Positions 21,436-34,290 of a stretch of DNA of 64,000 bases are shown here, piece by piece. How positions within the stretch are numbered: the first letter of the stretch is position 1; each line of letters begins with the position of its first letter. The notes under the pieces were generated by a model. The model made no database searches. It had not been told where the DNA came from and saw only the letters and a list, made by a program, of their open reading frames with translations. Source of the stretch: a gamma proteobacterium SCGC AB-629-P17 (lineage in GTDB: Bacteria > Pseudomonadota > Gammaproteobacteria > PS1 > Pseudothioglobaceae); NCBI GenBank assembly GCA_000372785.1, contig KB889757.1, forward strand, positions 124,001-188,000, read 5' to 3'. A program made the translations under genes and the position numbers.

Positions 21436-21954
21436 TTATTTAATATCTTTATTTATCTCTAATTTTTCTTCAGCTAACTGTAACTCAAATTCAGCTAATT
21501 CCAAATCTATATCCGAAGATCTTAATTTGTCTTCAACTAATTGTAATTCATTTTTAACTTGTTGGAGTTCTTTTGCTAAATTTTTTATATTAACGTTAAC
21601 AGTTGTAAGCTCTTCCTGAAGCGGTTCGATGACTTTTCGAGCGTCATCTATTTGACTCAATTCATCCTCAAAAACCTTAGATTTACTTGAAGAAAGGATT
21701 AATTGCTGTTGCACAGTTTTGAGTTCAGCACGAGTCATAATGAGTTGAGTATTAAGCTCATCCAGTTGAGTTTGAAGATTGTTTTTATTTTCTATTACTT
21801 TAGAGAGTTCTTCTTGCAATTTAATTTCGTTTAGAGAAGTATTGGTAGTATCAAAATTATTTTCTAATGGAGCAAGATTGATTTTGGCGTAATAATGACC
21901 AATAAAAAATATTACAATTAATGAGAGTACATAAAAAGCTGTTTTTTGTGACAT
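21436..21954 (-). CDS. TM-anchored coiled-coil protein, unknown
   Basis: N-terminal TM then long Leu/Glu/Lys heptad-rich region. Confidence 0.6.
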   Translation of the reverse strand: MSQKTAFYVLSLIVIFFIGHYYAKINLAPLENNFDTTNTSLNEIKLQEELSKVIENKNNLQTQLDELNTQLIMTRAELKTVQQQLILSSSKSKVFEDELSQIDDARKVIEPLQEELTTVNVNIKNLAKELQQVKNELQLVEDKLRSSDIDLELAEFELQLAEEKLEINKDIK

Positions 21955-22013
21955 TTATTTTTTTGATTAGACAGTTTTTCTTTAATTAAAAGTGATTTAT
22001 CAAAATAGATCGA

Positions 22014-23015
<1,002 letters not shown>

Positions 23016-23030
23016 TCAAAGTAATTTTAA

Positions 23031-24914
<1,884 letters not shown>

Positions 24915-24952
24915 TTTAGAGAGTTTTTTCAATAGTAGTCTTATGAAATGCT

Positions 24953-26209
24953 TTAACTTATATTAGGTATTATTAATTTCATCACACGGTCTATTGCGCC
25001 GCGATTTTTTTCAAAATAGTTTTTTGCATTTTCACCGAGTTTCTGTCTCTTGGTATCATTCAAAAGTAGAGCAGATATGGTTTTCATAAGATCATCTGCG
25101 TCATCAACCTGAATTGCAGCGTCCTTTTCCAAGAGCAGATGAGCAATCTTTTCAAAGTTAAACACACTTGGACCAAACAATATCGGTTTCGATGCAGCTG
25201 CTGCCTCCAGCATGTTTTGCCCACCGGTATCTATAAGGCTGCCACCGATAAAGGCAATATCACAAAGACTATAATACGACAGCAATTCTCCCATGCTGTC
25301 GCCGAGCATCACTTCAGTGCTTTTATCGCATCCCAGTCCTTCCGATCGTCTTTTCACATCAAGGCCACTGTCAACAATTATGTTAAAAACTTCATTGAAA
25401 CGTTGAGGATGTCTTGGGACAATAATCAAGAGAGCATCAAATTTGTCTTTAAGGTCGACATAGCTTTGTATAATTTTTCTCTCCTCACCTTCACGCGTGC
25501 TTGCAAAAACGACAACACGTCGTTGACCAATCATTTCTTGTAATGACTGGGTTATGTTGGGATTATCTTTTTCGTTGCTGTCGAACTTTAGATTACCAAC
25601 TGTGATGACCTTATCTGGCAATGCACCAAGTGACAAAAAACGTTCACTTGAGGAATCGTTTTGAGAACCTATCAATGTCAACTGATTGATCGTTTTTTGA
25701 ACAAGTTTGGAGGAAAATCTTTGATATTTATTGAGTGAGCGCTCAGATAGACGGGCATTGATAAGTATTACAGGAATAGCTTTTTTATTGAGATTGTTTA
25801 TAAGATTGGGCCATATTTCCGTCTCTAGCAAAATGCAAACAATAGGATTAATTTTATTAACAAAATGACCTACAATAAAGGGCAAATCAAAAGGGAAGAA
25901 AAAGTGTATTACTCGGTTCTGGTAATGATTCCTTACTGCTTCTGCGCTAGTAATGGTGGTTGAGGTAATTGCCAGCTTGTGTTCAGGGTAGATGTCTAAT
26001 ATTTGATCAATTAGTGGTCTAGCTGCATTAAATTCACCTACCGAGACGCAGTGAACCCAGATCACCTTGCCTGAAGTTTTAGTGACAAATCCCAGCTGAT
26101 TTTTAAGTTTGGCTTTCCTGAAAGGGCTTTTTCGCTCTTTCACTATTAATTTAAGGATTGCTAGTGGTAGACTAAAGTAAAGCAGTAATGTGTATATGAA
26201 TCTATTCAT
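24953..26209 (-). CDS. waaA: 3-deoxy-D-manno-octulosonic acid transferase
   Basis: GKVIWVHCVSVGEFNAARPLID; LETEIWPNLI; NARLSERSLNKYQRF; GGSLIDTGGQNMLEAAA. Confidence 0.94.
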   Translation of the reverse strand: MNRFIYTLLLYFSLPLAILKLIVKERKSPFRKAKLKNQLGFVTKTSGKVIWVHCVSVGEFNAARPLIDQILDIYPEHKLAITSTTITSAEAVRNHYQNRVIHFFFPFDLPFIVGHFVNKINPIVCILLETEIWPNLINNLNKKAIPVILINARLSERSLNKYQRFSSKLVQKTINQLTLIGSQNDSSSERFLSLGALPDKVITVGNLKFDSNEKDNPNITQSLQEMIGQRRVVVFASTREGEERKIIQSYVDLKDKFDALLIIVPRHPQRFNEVFNIIVDSGLDVKRRSEGLGCDKSTEVMLGDSMGELLSYYSLCDIAFIGGSLIDTGGQNMLEAAAASKPILFGPSVFNFEKIAHLLLEKDAAIQVDDADDLMKTISALLLNDTKRQKLGENAKNYFEKNRGAIDRVMKLIIPNIS

Positions 26210-26427
26210 CTAATGCTTGTAATGGCCTATCTTTCGTTTTAAGGTTATATCGATTTGCATTATTTGTGCAGAGCTGTTGATAAGGAAAAAAGGTATAATA
26301 ATTGCCTGCTATTATAGCTTTTTCACGTAACTTTTATGGCGTCTATTTTGTTTTTTAGGTGCTTGTTAAGACTCCAAGTGGTCGAACAATAAATAAACTT
26401 AATTGAGATATTCTAACTAATGAACTT

Positions 26428-27444
26428 ATGAAATTTGTAGACTCAGCAAGCGTTAGGGTGGAGGCCGGAAATGGTGGAGCGGGCTGCCTCAGTTTTCGCC
26501 GTGAAAAATACATCCCAGAGGGTGGCCCGGATGGTGGCGATGGTGGTGACGGTGGAAGTATATTTTTCCGCGGTCAAGAAGGCTTAAATACGCTCAGTGA
26601 ATTCCGCTATAAGCGTCTATATAGGGCAAAAAACGGACAACCTGGCATGGGTAAAGATAGGCGTGGAAAATCTTCAGATGACTTGTATGTTGAAGTTCCA
26701 TTGGGAACCAAAGTAATTGATTTAGAGACTGATGAAGTGATTGGTGAAATTACTACTCATGAACAAGACCTTTTAGTCGCAAAGGGTGGTTTTCACGGTT
26801 TGGGTAATGCGAGGTTTAAGTCTTCTGTCAATCGCGCCCCTAGGCAAACCTCTCTAGGCACTTCTGGTGAAATCAGAGAGATAGGTTTGGAGATGAGTGT
26901 GATGGCAGACGTTGGGCTTTTGGGGATGCCTAATGCTGGAAAGTCCAGCCTTATAAGACAAATTTCTGGAGCTCGACCTAAAGTCGCTGATTATCCCTTT
27001 ACCACATTACACCCAAATCTAGGTGTTGTAAAGGCAGGTTCACAACATTTTGTGATGGCCGATATTCCTGGCTTAATAGAAAAAGCTAGCGAAGGTGTCG
27101 GGCTGGGCTTTGAATTTTTAAAACACCTTTCAAGGGCAAGGATATTGTTACATGTTGTTGATATTTTGCCAGCTGATGACTCCAATCCGGCCGACAACTA
27201 TCTAGCTATTGAGTCGGAACTAAAGAAGTTTGATGAAGACCTTTTTGCCAAACCTCGCATACTCGCCATCAACAAGGTTGACCTGATTGAACAGGAGAAT
27301 CGCGATAAGGTCATCAATAAGTTTATTAAAAAGGTTAAATACAAAGGAAAAGCGTTTAACATATCGGCATTAAATGGTTTTGGTTGTAAGTCCTTGATAT
27401 TTGGATTATCTGAATTAATTGAGCGAGAAAATGATGAAAAATAA
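26428..27444 (+). CDS. obgE: GTPase ObgE/CgtA
   Basis: MKFVDSASVRVEAGNGGAGCLSFRREKYIPEGGPDGGDGG; GMPNAGKSSLI; DIPGLIEKA. Confidence 0.97.
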   Translation: MKFVDSASVRVEAGNGGAGCLSFRREKYIPEGGPDGGDGGDGGSIFFRGQEGLNTLSEFRYKRLYRAKNGQPGMGKDRRGKSSDDLYVEVPLGTKVIDLETDEVIGEITTHEQDLLVAKGGFHGLGNARFKSSVNRAPRQTSLGTSGEIREIGLEMSVMADVGLLGMPNAGKSSLIRQISGARPKVADYPFTTLHPNLGVVKAGSQHFVMADIPGLIEKASEGVGLGFEFLKHLSRARILLHVVDILPADDSNPADNYLAIESELKKFDEDLFAKPRILAINKVDLIEQENRDKVINKFIKKVKYKGKAFNISALNGFGCKSLIFGLSELIERENDEK

Positions 27445-28204
27445 GTGCTGGGTTGTGAAGATTGGTTCTGCGCTATTAACTAACAATGGTAAGGGAATTG
27501 ACAAACAATTAATTGCGAGATGGGTTGAACAAATTGTTGGTCTACAAACCCAAAATATTGATATTATTTTGGTCTCGAGCGGATCAATTGTTGAGGGTAT
27601 GAAACGTCTTGGTTGGGAAGAAAAACCAAATGACATTCATAAGCTACAGGCAGCTGCTGCAGTTGGTCAAATGGGCTTGATTCAGGCTTATGAATATCTT
27701 TTTGCAAAACACAACATTCATACAGCACAGGTACTCCTCACTCAAGACAATTTAACCAACGCTAATCGCTTTGAGAATATATCCTCGACATTAGAGAATT
27801 TATTAGAGTTTGGTACGGTTCCTGTTATCAACGAAAATGATACCGTTGCAACTGAAGAAATTAAATTTGGTGATAATGACACTTTGGCTGCGCTTGTGGC
27901 AAACCTAATTAGTGCAGACAAGCTCATCATTTTAACGGACCAAAAGGGTGTTTTTGATGAAGATCCTCGCAACAATAGTGAAGCAAATTTGATTCATAAG
28001 ATTCGTTTTGACGATGAAAAACTAGAACGAGTAGCCGGCAAAACCAGTGGCTCTCTGGGTTCTGGTGGAATGTACTCAAAAGTGATGGCTGCGAAGCAAG
28101 CGGCAGAATCAAAAACGCCTACCCATATAGCCTGGGGAAGAGAAGAAGAGGTTTTAACTAGGATGCATTCAGGTGAACACATAGGAACAATAATTCATTG
28201 CTAG
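27419..28204 (+). CDS. proB: Glutamate 5-kinase (short form without PUA domain)
   Basis: WVVKIGSALLTNNGKGID; VSSGSIVEGMKRLGW; FGDNDTLAALVANLISAD; GSGGMYSKVMAAKQA. Confidence 0.93.
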   Translation: MSEKMMKNKCWVVKIGSALLTNNGKGIDKQLIARWVEQIVGLQTQNIDIILVSSGSIVEGMKRLGWEEKPNDIHKLQAAAAVGQMGLIQAYEYLFAKHNIHTAQVLLTQDNLTNANRFENISSTLENLLEFGTVPVINENDTVATEEIKFGDNDTLAALVANLISADKLIILTDQKGVFDEDPRNNSEANLIHKIRFDDEKLERVAGKTSGSLGSGGMYSKVMAAKQAAESKTPTHIAWGREEEVLTRMHSGEHIGTIIHC

Positions 28205-28671
28205 CATATATCGGCTTAGGATCTAACTTACAAGGACCAAAAAAGCAAATTGAGAAAGCTTTGAAGGCATTAAGTGAGGCTGAAGAGATAACTTTGTTGT
28301 CGGTTTCAAGTTTTTACCAATCGAAACCTATGCTGGATATGCCTGGACCAAATTACCTCAATGTAGTGTGTAAAATTGAAACTGACTTGAGTGCCATTGA
28401 TTTGTTAAACTTTTGTCAAGAGATTGAGAATAATCAGCACCGATTGAGGGAGGTTAAGTGGGGCTCGAGAACAATTGATTTGGATATACTGTTATATGGA
28501 GGCCAGGTTTTGGCAAGCAAAAGGCTGAATATTCCTCACCCAGAAATAATTAACCGGGCCTTTGTATTATTGCCGCTGTTTGAAATTGAACCCGGATTAA
28601 AGCTACCTCTACTAGGTCCATTAAAAGGCTTGCTAGAAAGAATTGAATCATCAGACGTTGAAAAATTATGA
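28198..28671 (+). CDS. folK: 6-hydroxymethyl-7,8-dihydropterin pyrophosphokinase
   Basis: AYIGLGSNLQGPKKQIEKAL; GPNYLNVVCKIETDL; WGSRTIDLDILLYG; TTG start overlaps proB. Confidence 0.93.
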   Translation: MLAYIGLGSNLQGPKKQIEKALKALSEAEEITLLSVSSFYQSKPMLDMPGPNYLNVVCKIETDLSAIDLLNFCQEIENNQHRLREVKWGSRTIDLDILLYGGQVLASKRLNIPHPEIINRAFVLLPLFEIEPGLKLPLLGPLKGLLERIESSDVEKL

Positions 28672-29450
28672 AACATTCTGATTTAAACTTATTCAAAGAA
28701 AAAGGTGAAAAGATCACTTGCCTGACCGCTTACGATGCATCAATGGCGAAACTAATTGATGATAGTGGTGTGGATGTCGTTCTGATCGGTGATTCTCTTG
28801 GTATGGTAATTCAGGGTTGTAAGAATACACGCTCAGTTACTATGCAGGATATGCTATATCACACCGAAATTGTGGCAAATTCCTGCCAACAAGCACTCGT
28901 GATTGCAGATATGCCTTTTCAAAGTTATGATAGCAGCGAGTTGGCATTAACAAATGCTCAAAACTTAGTCAATGCAGGTGCATATATGGTCAAAATTGAA
29001 GGTGGACAAGAGCACGAAGAGGTGTTCCGTGTTTTATCTTCAAACAACATCAACGTTTGCGGACATTTAGGGCTCCAGCCGCAGAAGGTAGCCGACTCAA
29101 GTGAATACAAAATACAGGGCAAAGACGAGGACTCAGCAAAGTTAATTTTGAGTGATGCTCTGTTACTTGAGTCTTTAGGTATTAGTTCACTTGTTCTGGA
29201 GTGTATTCCAAGTACCTTAGCAAAAGAAGTTAGTTCAAAACTTAACATTCCAACGATTGGGATTGGGGCAGGCAAGGACTGTGACGGTCAGGTCCTGGTT
29301 TGCTATGATATGCTTGGCATTACTCAAGGAAAATTGCCTCGTTTTGTGCGTAATTTTGTGAGTACTGAAGGTACGATTCCTTTGGCAATCAAAGCCTTCG
29401 TCAAGGAAGTCAAAGCAGGAACATTCCCGTCAACTAGCGAGAGCTATTGA
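28668..29450 (+). CDS. panB: 3-methyl-2-oxobutanoate hydroxymethyltransferase
   Basis: ITCLTAYDASMAKLIDDSGVDVVLIGDSLGMVIQG; GHLGLQPQ; IGIGAGKDCDGQVLV. Confidence 0.96.
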   Translation: MKHSDLNLFKEKGEKITCLTAYDASMAKLIDDSGVDVVLIGDSLGMVIQGCKNTRSVTMQDMLYHTEIVANSCQQALVIADMPFQSYDSSELALTNAQNLVNAGAYMVKIEGGQEHEEVFRVLSSNNINVCGHLGLQPQKVADSSEYKIQGKDEDSAKLILSDALLLESLGISSLVLECIPSTLAKEVSSKLNIPTIGIGAGKDCDGQVLVCYDMLGITQGKLPRFVRNFVSTEGTIPLAIKAFVKEVKAGTFPSTSESY

Positions 29451-30295
29451 TGCATATATTTGAGAAAATAGGTCCTCTTGAAGATTACTTAGATAGTTGT
29501 CGTGAAGATAATCGAAGCATAACCCTAGTTCCGACAATGGGGGGTCTTCATGAGGGACATCTGCAACTTATAGAGAAAGCAAAAGAGTGCTCTGATATGG
29601 TTGTGGTTAGTGTTTTTGTGAATCCAACCCAGTTCGCTGAAAACGAGGACTTTAAAGCTTACCCAAAAACCCTGTCAGAGGACAAAAGGCTTCTTGAAGC
29701 GATAAAAGTAGAGGCGATGTTTGCTCCCCTGGATAATGAAGTCTATCCGGATGGAAATTCACAAGACTACGATGTCGGCGAAATGGGCAAAATACTGTGC
29801 GGCATCTCTCGACCAATACACTTCAATGGTGTTGCTCAAGTGGTGTCAAGATTGTTTGACATTGTCAAACCTGATTATGCTGTTTTTGGTGAAAAAGATT
29901 ACCAACAATTACTGATCATTAAATCTCTAGTCGAAAGACAAGGCATAAAAACAACTATTGTTTCTGTCCCAACTTTGAGAGAGTCAGATGGCACAGCGAT
30001 GAGTACCAGAAACAATTACTTGAGCCCCGAAGATAGAGCCAATGCACCTCTTTTTTATCAACAACTTGTCGCCATAAAAGCAGCAATACAGAATGGCACT
30101 GATATATCAAGTGCCACTGGGCAAGCTTTAGAAACTTTGAGCGGTGTCTTTGATGTTGAATATATTGAAGTTCTTAATGCAAATAACCTTACACAAATCA
30201 CGACATCTTCTAACGAAATTATTATAATATCTGCTGTGAGGTTGGGTGAGACTCGACTAATCGACAATATTGTTTTCAGGAGGTCAGATGTTTAG
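29447..30295 (+). CDS. panC: Pantoate--beta-alanine ligase
   Basis: LVPTMGGLHEGHLQLIEKAKE; VSVFVNPTQFAENEDF; FGEKDYQQLLIIK; MSTRNNYLS. Confidence 0.96.
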   Translation: MMHIFEKIGPLEDYLDSCREDNRSITLVPTMGGLHEGHLQLIEKAKECSDMVVVSVFVNPTQFAENEDFKAYPKTLSEDKRLLEAIKVEAMFAPLDNEVYPDGNSQDYDVGEMGKILCGISRPIHFNGVAQVVSRLFDIVKPDYAVFGEKDYQQLLIIKSLVERQGIKTTIVSVPTLRESDGTAMSTRNNYLSPEDRANAPLFYQQLVAIKAAIQNGTDISSATGQALETLSGVFDVEYIEVLNANNLTQITTSSNEIIIISAVRLGETRLIDNIVFRRSDV

Positions 30296-30866
30296 TATTA
30301 CAGAGGATGCGGAGATTTATGTTGCAGAACTGTTCGAGCAGCAGGATGAAAAAGACCTAGGCTTGAAGGTGGACGTTGAAAAAGCGGGAACCCCTGTTGC
30401 TACAGTGACATTTAATTTTTGTATTGCTAAAGATTTGCCTGAAAGCTACAATGAATACCCTTACAAGGGTTTTAGTGTCTATATTGATAATTCAAACGAC
30501 GAATACCTGAAGGATTCCAAGGTTGCGATGAAAGTAGATGGTGCGACCAAAAAGCTCACCATCACCGCACCGAACGCCAAGGGCGAGGCTCCAAAGGATG
30601 ATGCTCCACTTGAAGAGAAAATATTGTTTACAATTGTCACCGAAATTAACCCTAATCTGGCTTCTCATGGTGGATTCGTTGAATTAGTAGAGATTACTAA
30701 AAAGAACGAAGTGGTTCTCAACTTTGGAGGTGGCTGTCAAGGCTGTAGTTCTGTTGATTTAACCTTAAAATCGGGTGTCGAAACCCAACTCAAGGGACTC
30801 TACCCCGAGATTGTCGCAGTGCTAGACGCGACCGACCACTCCAACAAAGAGAACGCCTACATGTAG
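30288..30866 (+). CDS. nfuA: Fe/S biogenesis protein NfuA-like
   Basis: A-type-like N-terminus plus GGGCQGCSSVDLTLKSGVE NifU motif; ATG at 30288 with AGGAGG upstream preferred over track start 30270. Confidence 0.88.
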   Translation: MFSITEDAEIYVAELFEQQDEKDLGLKVDVEKAGTPVATVTFNFCIAKDLPESYNEYPYKGFSVYIDNSNDEYLKDSKVAMKVDGATKKLTITAPNAKGEAPKDDAPLEEKILFTIVTEINPNLASHGGFVELVEITKKNEVVLNFGGGCQGCSSVDLTLKSGVETQLKGLYPEIVAVLDATDHSNKENAYM

Positions 30867-30890
30867 GTTTTATATATCTAAAGTTCTAGC

Positions 30891-30959
30891 TTAAAATATA
30901 TAAAAGATTATTACAAGAACTACAATAGCTCCGATAATATACATCGTCGTGCGATTCAT
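30891..30959 (-). CDS. 22-aa transmembrane microprotein
   Basis: Manual translation MNRTTMYIIGAIVVLVIIFYIF*; AGGAG SD upstream of ATG; not in ORF track. Confidence 0.55.
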   Translation of the reverse strand: MNRTTMYIIGAIVVLVIIFYIF

Positions 30960-31108
30960 AATTTCTCCTATTGATGTTTTTAAGATACAACTGTTTAATT
31001 ATAAATTAGAAAAATATTAAATACTAAGAGTTTTATAAAGTCCAGTGTTTCTTTAAAATACATTAAAAAAAACTCTTGAAATTTATCAATAGAATCCAGG
31101 GTGAGTGA

Positions 31109-32050
31109 GTGGAAAAAATAATTGTTTATACACATTCAGACTGTCTAGCCAAAGATAATGGTCTAAATCACCCGGAAAGAAAAGAGCGCTTAGAGACTGT
31201 TCTCAGCTCAGTTAAGGAGTTGGATAGCATTGATATAGAAATCAAAGAAGCGCCATTGGCGGCACATGAAACGATCGATCTGGTCCATCCGCAATCACAC
31301 CTCAATAGCATTTTTTCAATGATTCCGAGCACTGGTCTTGTTGGTGTCGAGAAGGAACCATATGCCGACACGTTCCTATGTGAAAACAGCAAGGAAGCAA
31401 TATTAAGATCCTGTGGAGCGGGAATTGCAGCTGCAGATGATTTAATCAACGGCAACGAAAAAAGAATATTTTGTGCCGTCCGTCCGCCAGGTCATCACGC
31501 TGAGACTAGTAGAGTAAACGGTTTCTGTTTTGTTAACAATGTCGCAGTTACTGCCAGATATTTACAGAACCAGTATCAACTCAAAAAGATTGCAATAATT
31601 GACTTTGATGTCCACCACGGTAACGGTACTCAAGAAATTTTTTATAGCGACAATAGTGTTGCCTATGGTTCAATACACGAGCACCCTTTGTTTCCAGGGA
31701 CGGGCTCAGAAAAGGAAACCGGGGTAGGTAATATCTTTAATGCGCCAATTCAATCTGGCACCAGTAGTGATGATTTTATAAACATATTCGAAGGAAAGAT
31801 TCTAGAAAACATTGACAAATTTAAACCCGAAGTGATTCTAGTCTCGGCCGGCTTTGATGCACATAAAAGGGACCCATTGGCAAACATCAATCTGGAATCC
31901 GAAGACTACTATACGTTAACAAAAAGCATTGTAGAGATTGCAAACCTGCACTGTGATGGCAGGGTCATTTCTTTCCTTGAAGGGGGTTATGACTTATTGG
32001 CACTCTCTGAAAGCACTAAAGCGCATCTAAAAGGGCTCAATGAAAATTAA
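31109..32050 (+). CDS. Histone deacetylase-family (acetylpolyamine amidohydrolase-like) hydrolase
   Basis: HPERKERL; RPPGHHAETSRVNGFCFVNNVAVTARYL; IIDFDVHHGNGTQEIF; VSAGFDAHKRDPLA. Confidence 0.92.
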   Translation: MEKIIVYTHSDCLAKDNGLNHPERKERLETVLSSVKELDSIDIEIKEAPLAAHETIDLVHPQSHLNSIFSMIPSTGLVGVEKEPYADTFLCENSKEAILRSCGAGIAAADDLINGNEKRIFCAVRPPGHHAETSRVNGFCFVNNVAVTARYLQNQYQLKKIAIIDFDVHHGNGTQEIFYSDNSVAYGSIHEHPLFPGTGSEKETGVGNIFNAPIQSGTSSDDFINIFEGKILENIDKFKPEVILVSAGFDAHKRDPLANINLESEDYYTLTKSIVEIANLHCDGRVISFLEGGYDLLALSESTKAHLKGLNEN

Positions 32051-32082
32051 CTTAAAACCTCCATTAATCTCTAAATATTCTG

Positions 32083-33012
32083 ATGAACGAGTTTGACCTT
32101 ATCCGTGACTACTTCACTTGGCCCATTAAGGATCCCGGTGTAACATTAGGTGTGGGAGACGATGCCGCTCTCTTTAGCATGGAGCAAGGCTATCAACTAG
32201 TGACCACGACCGACACTCTAACCGAAGGTATTCACTTTAGTACAAACACTCCTGCAAAAGACATCGCACACAAATCTTTAGCAGTTAACTTGAGTGATAT
32301 CGCCGCAATGGGAGCTAAGGCCAAGTACTTCACCCTAGCGATCACACTACCCGAAATAGATCAACCCTGGTTAAAGGAGTTTTCCGATTCACTAAGACAG
32401 TTGTCGGGGCGCTATGAGGTGAACTTAATTGGTGGTGACACGACCAGGGGTCCACTCAACATCACCATAACCATGATTGGTATCATTGAGAACTCAAAAG
32501 CACTGACACGTTCAGGTGCACGACCAGGTGATGGCGTCTATGTTTCTGGCACGATCGGTGATGCAGGATTTTGTTTTTGGAAACTCAGTAAAGGTCTTGT
32601 ACCGAGCAATCAGGAACTTAAAAGACTCAACAGTCCGACACCCAGAGTAGAACTAGGATTAGCACTGAAGAACCTAGCCAACGCCTGTATAGATGTCTCC
32701 GATGGTCTCGAGCAGGATCTATCTCACATCCTTAATGCGTCATCGGTGGGTGCTGTTATCGAAGTTGAGAAAATACCCATTAGTGAAATACTACTTGGTC
32801 ACATCAAAGACACCAATGATTGGTCTATTCCACTCTGTAGTGGTGACGATTATGAGTTATGTTTCACAATCCCTGAGGGCAATGAAGAGGCTTTGAAAAA
32901 GATTTCAGAGTCTTGCAAAGTCAACATTACTAGGATTGGTGTTGTACGTGAATCGTTGGGATTGCAGATCGAGGGTTTTGATGGTCCTAGGAAGTCATAC
33001 CAACACTTCTAA
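32083..33012 (+). CDS. thiL: Thiamine-monophosphate kinase
   Basis: VGDDAALFSM...TTDTLTEGIHF; LAVNLSDIAAMGAKA; IDVSDGLEQDL; GDDYELCFT. Confidence 0.95.
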   Translation: MNEFDLIRDYFTWPIKDPGVTLGVGDDAALFSMEQGYQLVTTTDTLTEGIHFSTNTPAKDIAHKSLAVNLSDIAAMGAKAKYFTLAITLPEIDQPWLKEFSDSLRQLSGRYEVNLIGGDTTRGPLNITITMIGIIENSKALTRSGARPGDGVYVSGTIGDAGFCFWKLSKGLVPSNQELKRLNSPTPRVELGLALKNLANACIDVSDGLEQDLSHILNASSVGAVIEVEKIPISEILLGHIKDTNDWSIPLCSGDDYELCFTIPEGNEEALKKISESCKVNITRIGVVRESLGLQIEGFDGPRKSYQHF

Positions 33013-33022
33013 GGCTGAGTTA

Positions 33023-33436
33023 TTAGATTTCTTTTTTCTCTGAGATTGTCTTGCAGTCAATACACTGGTCAGCTGTCGGGCGTGCCTCAAGTCTCTGCAG
33101 CGTAATCTCGATACCGCAAGTTTTGCAGTAACCGTAATCACCCATGTCAATCATGTGAAGCGTCTTGTCGATCTTGTTGATAAGCTTTCTTTCACGATCC
33201 CTAGTCCTCAACTCGAGAGCAAACTCTTCCTCTATAGTGGCCCTGTCGTTGATGTCAGCGACAGGAGTTGAGTCCTCCTGGATATGGTTGATGGTGTTTT
33301 CTGCTTCAAAAACTAACTGATCACGCCAAACGTTTAGTTTGTGAATAAAGTGCTTGAGTTGGCCTTTTGACATAAAATCTTCACCCTTTTTGGGAATGTA
33401 GGCCGGTATCTCGTTAAAGTTTGGTTCTGTAGTCAT
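33023..33436 (-). CDS. dksA: DksA/TraR-family RNA polymerase-binding factor
   Basis: DRATIEEEFALELRTRDRERKLINKIDKTLHMIDMGDYGYCKTCGIEITLQRLEARPTADQCIDCK. Confidence 0.92.
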   Translation of the reverse strand: MTTEPNFNEIPAYIPKKGEDFMSKGQLKHFIHKLNVWRDQLVFEAENTINHIQEDSTPVADINDRATIEEEFALELRTRDRERKLINKIDKTLHMIDMGDYGYCKTCGIEITLQRLEARPTADQCIDCKTISEKKEI

Positions 33437-33516
33437 TTGCGAAAGTTAACAAAAAAAAGTAGTTTTTACCAAAAATTGCCTAAAATAGCAATGTTTTTTG
33501 AATCTTTATATTTTAA

Positions 33517-34290
33517 TTGCTGAAAAATATGTCACTTAAAGCATTGATATTTGATGTCGACGGCACTCTCGCCAATACCGAGCATGACGGTCACCTGAGA
33601 GCCTTCAATGAGACCTTTAAGTTCTTCAAGCTGGACTGGCACTGGGACAGGGAACTTTACAGTGATTTACTTTCTGTCAGCGGTGGCAAGGAGAGACTGG
33701 CTCATTATATCAGCCACTACAACCCGAGCCTGAAAAGGGATCTCAGTGTCAGTGACATCATTGATATACACAACAAGAAAACTGAGATCTTTGTTGAGCA
33801 TGTGGCTAACGGCCAGGTCTCATTAAGGGTTGGGGTAGAAAGACTCATTGAGGAGGCAGTCGATAGCGGTCTCAGGCTCGGCATTGCAACCACGACCTCG
33901 CTAAAAAACGTTGAAGCCTTAATGACCAGTACGCTTGGCGAGTCAGCACTTAATAGGTTTGAGGTAATCGGTGCCGGTGACGTTGTCAAGAGTAAAAAGC
34001 CAGCCGCCGACATTTATCGTTATGTTCTCGATAAAATGAGTTTAAGTTGTCATGAATGTATCGCATTTGAGGACTCCGGGATTGGTTTTACCTCGGCAAC
34101 CTCAGCAGGACTTAGGACAGTGGTAACGCTTAGCGAGTATACTAAGACAAAAAACTTTCAAGGGGCGTTAGTTGTACTTAATCATCTGGGAGACGAAAAT
34201 CAACCCTTTGAAATCATTAAAGGTAGCCCGACTCGTCATTCATTTGTCAGTGTAGGTTATTTAAAGGAGCTCTATGAACAAGATCGTTAG
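33517..34290 (+). CDS. HAD-superfamily hydrolase, CbbY-like
   Basis: ALIFDVDGTLANTEHDGHLRAFNETF; IATTTSLKNVEALM; KSKKPAADIYRYVL; FEDSGIGFTSATSAG. Confidence 0.88.
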   Translation: MLKNMSLKALIFDVDGTLANTEHDGHLRAFNETFKFFKLDWHWDRELYSDLLSVSGGKERLAHYISHYNPSLKRDLSVSDIIDIHNKKTEIFVEHVANGQVSLRVGVERLIEEAVDSGLRLGIATTTSLKNVEALMTSTLGESALNRFEVIGAGDVVKSKKPAADIYRYVLDKMSLSCHECIAFEDSGIGFTSATSAGLRTVVTLSEYTKTKNFQGALVVLNHLGDENQPFEIIKGSPTRHSFVSVGYLKELYEQDR

